From contig JAAUOZ010000034.1 in NCBI GenBank assembly GCA_012034655.1, positions 1-38,291 of the forward strand: 38,291 bases of DNA, written 5' to 3'. Shown here piece by piece: positions 37,236 to 38,291 of the stretch. Source of the stretch: Leptolyngbyaceae cyanobacterium CSU_1_3 (GTDB taxonomy: Bacteria; Cyanobacteriota; Cyanobacteriia; Leptolyngbyales; Leptolyngbyaceae). A program made the position numbers and the translations under genes. How positions within the stretch are numbered: the first letter of the stretch is position 1; each line of letters opens with the position of its first letter. The notes under the pieces were generated by a model. It was not told the DNA's origin, did no database searches, and saw only the letters and a list, made by a program, of their open reading frames with translations.

Positions 37236-37275
37236 GGCAGATCAATCCTGTATGCACGTTCACGATTGATCTGCC
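37236..37275. terminator. Strong hairpin between the PRC-barrel gene and surE
   Basis: Perfect 12-bp stem GGCAGATCAATC (37236-37247) / GATTGATCTGCC (37264-37275), loop 16 nt, followed at once by a second small GCCAG/CTGGC hairpin. The genes converge here, so a bidirectional terminator is likely. No T run of note. Confidence 0.55.
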
Positions 37276-37338
37276 AGTCGTTTGGCTGGCACTGATTTAG
37301 AAGTTTCACTCATCTGCTATTCAGCAAAACCCGAAATT

Positions 37339-38013
37339 TTATAGGTTCAGTTGAGTGACTGCAATGTTGCCCGACAAGCATACGTCTACATCGGAACCTT
37401 GATCACGCTTGCGTTTGGCGTATTCTCCGCAGTAGTAGAACTCATGGCCCTCAATGCGAAAATCGACGGGGAGCGGTTGGGTGCAAGGTTTGCAGAAGAC
37501 GATCGCGACATCTTTGCCTGCTTCTAGGTAGGGTAAATTCACGTTCCAGAATGTACCAGGCTCATAGGGACGATCGCGCAGAGTTCGTAAAACTTTTGCC
37601 GTCCAAAATGCCGAAAGCTCCCAATCGATCGGCACTTTGCCTTTTTTATATTGCGAAATAGCTGCCCCTGGAATTCTGTGAAAAGCTGCTTCTCTCACGG
37701 CTGCTACCGTTCCAGAAATGTAAACATCTGCGCCCATATTGCCGCCCGCATTGATGCCCGAAAGCACAAAACTCGCCTCAGGAGAGAGGTGATTGAGCGC
37801 AATGCGAACACAGTCGGCTGGTGTGCCTGCGATCGCAAAGGCTCGTTCTGCCCTCTGGTGCACGGCGATCGGCTGAGTCGTCGTGACTTGATGGCCACAG
37901 CCAGATTGATGGTCGCGGGGCGCAACCACAACGCCTTCTCCATTTACAGCTTGCAGCAACGCCCGAATTCCGGGCGCATCAATGCCATCGTCATTGGTGA
38001 GAATTAAGGTCAT
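37339..38013 (-). CDS. surE: 5'-nucleotidase SurE
   Basis: Metal-dependent survival protein E, a 5'(3')-nucleotidase/phosphatase acting on nucleoside monophosphates. The 224-residue protein begins MTLILTNDDGIDAPGI, with the Asp-Asp metal ligands, followed by VVAPRDHQSGCGHQVT (Ser ligand region), AIAGTPADCVRIAL, and FVLSGINAGGNMGADVYISGTVAAVREAA with the Asn ligand. EGHEFYYCGEYAKR near the C-terminus is typical of cyanobacterial SurE. Length is slightly short of E. coli SurE but normal for this group. ATG 38013 has no clear Shine-Dalgarno sequence. About 40 bases upstream lies the end of an IS200/IS605-like element. Confidence 0.95.
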   Translation of the reverse strand: MTLILTNDDGIDAPGIRALLQAVNGEGVVVAPRDHQSGCGHQVTTTQPIAVHQRAERAFAIAGTPADCVRIALNHLSPEASFVLSGINAGGNMGADVYISGTVAAVREAAFHRIPGAAISQYKKGKVPIDWELSAFWTAKVLRTLRDRPYEPGTFWNVNLPYLEAGKDVAIVFCKPCTQPLPVDFRIEGHEFYYCGEYAKRKRDQGSDVDVCLSGNIAVTQLNL

Positions 38014-38050
38014 GTTGGCAACGGATGAGGTATCTGTGCATCATTGCAGA

Positions 38051-38291
38051 ATGAACTACCCCACCGCATGGCGGATGGGGTTTCTGACACTTCATCGAGC
38101 CTTGTTGCCTTCCCTGACGAGCAAAGAAAGTAGAGCACGGCTCTCGATGTCTGACGAGGCAAGTTCCTTGCCCCGGAAAGGATGACTCCTTCCACAGTTT
38201 TCGAGAAAAACTGCGTTCTCAACGGGTTCATACTTTTACGCGCCGAACCCGCTGTCTCCATGACGGATGATGACTAGCCCTGTTCTCGGCG
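38051..38291 (-). mobile_element. Probable right end of an IS200/IS605-type (TnpB) element, cut by window edge
   Basis: Read on the minus strand, the sequence ends GAAACCCCATCCGCC...GGGGTAGTTCAT. The hairpin CCCCACCGC (38059-38067) / GCGGATGGGG (38071-38080), with one bulge, is followed by TAGTTCAT. From memory a C-rich/G-rich hairpin with GTAGTTCA is the usual right end of IS605-family and stand-alone tnpB elements in cyanobacteria. The rest of the element, including any tnpB frame and the guide (omega) RNA region, would lie at 38085-38291 and beyond. No transposase domain is visible in the window, so this rests on the end structure alone. Confidence 0.5.

Overview
The window is chromosomal DNA of a cyanobacterium. 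The HIP1 octamer GCGATCGC and its core GATCG recur throughout. The gene set also points that way: Ycf54 (aerobic Mg-protoporphyrin ester cyclase), a CrtE-type GGPP synthase, the deoxyhypusine-synthase-like homospermidine enzyme, ThyX instead of ThyA, a PRC-barrel protein and LexA of cyanobacterial type. I cannot name the species; a filamentous Leptolyngbya/Oscillatoriales-like organism is a guess.

Layout. 1-2735: three minus-strand genes (start of a class-A-beta-lactamase-like serine hydrolase running off the left edge, trmJ, an exported TPR protein). 2918-7077: plus-strand thyX, an exported protein ending in 23 aspartates, and a first exbB-exbD pair whose exbD is broken. 7185-9915: homospermidine-type deoxyhypusine synthase homologue (minus), a gene-poor stretch, and cobO. 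10226-14627: a large FG-GAP/PPC/CARDB surface protein, a secreted amidase and a small lipoprotein. 14965-17235: a two-gene accessory module made of a ParA ATPase fused behind a restriction-endonuclease-like HsdR_N domain, followed by a ParB-like protein. 17496-23681: divergent-PAP2 protein, folD-crtE operon, OB-fold lipoprotein coupled to a NUDIX hydrolase, recG. 23851-27985: lexA, a methyltransferase, a second intact exbB-exbD pair, and a DUF2993 protein. 28451-38013: a MITE-like repeat, a TPR protein, a SPOR-like secreted protein, pdxJ-ycf54, smc, a PRC-barrel protein and surE. The right edge carries what looks like the right end of an IS200/IS605-type (TnpB) element.

The most important property for a reader is that nine genes can be read to full length only if one or two single-base indels are corrected: exbD (2), cobO (2), the parA-like gene, the parB-like gene, the OB-fold lipoprotein, lexA, the methyltransferase, the SPOR-like gene and smc. 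Ten of the eleven indels are -1, and six lie at or beside a GGCC tetranucleotide. That pattern fits a base-modification or base-calling artefact better than eleven independent pseudogenizing events, especially since smc and lexA are among them. Full spans are therefore given for these genes, with the break positions stated.

Other structure includes many perfect 12-15 bp tandem duplications in and between genes, two intergenic copies of a hairpin element whose loop is conserved while its stem varies, and GAAC-N4-GT(A/T) operator-like sites upstream of lexA and between pdxJ and smc. The best candidate for an undescribed system is the HsdR_N-ParA / ParB-like pair at 14965-17235.
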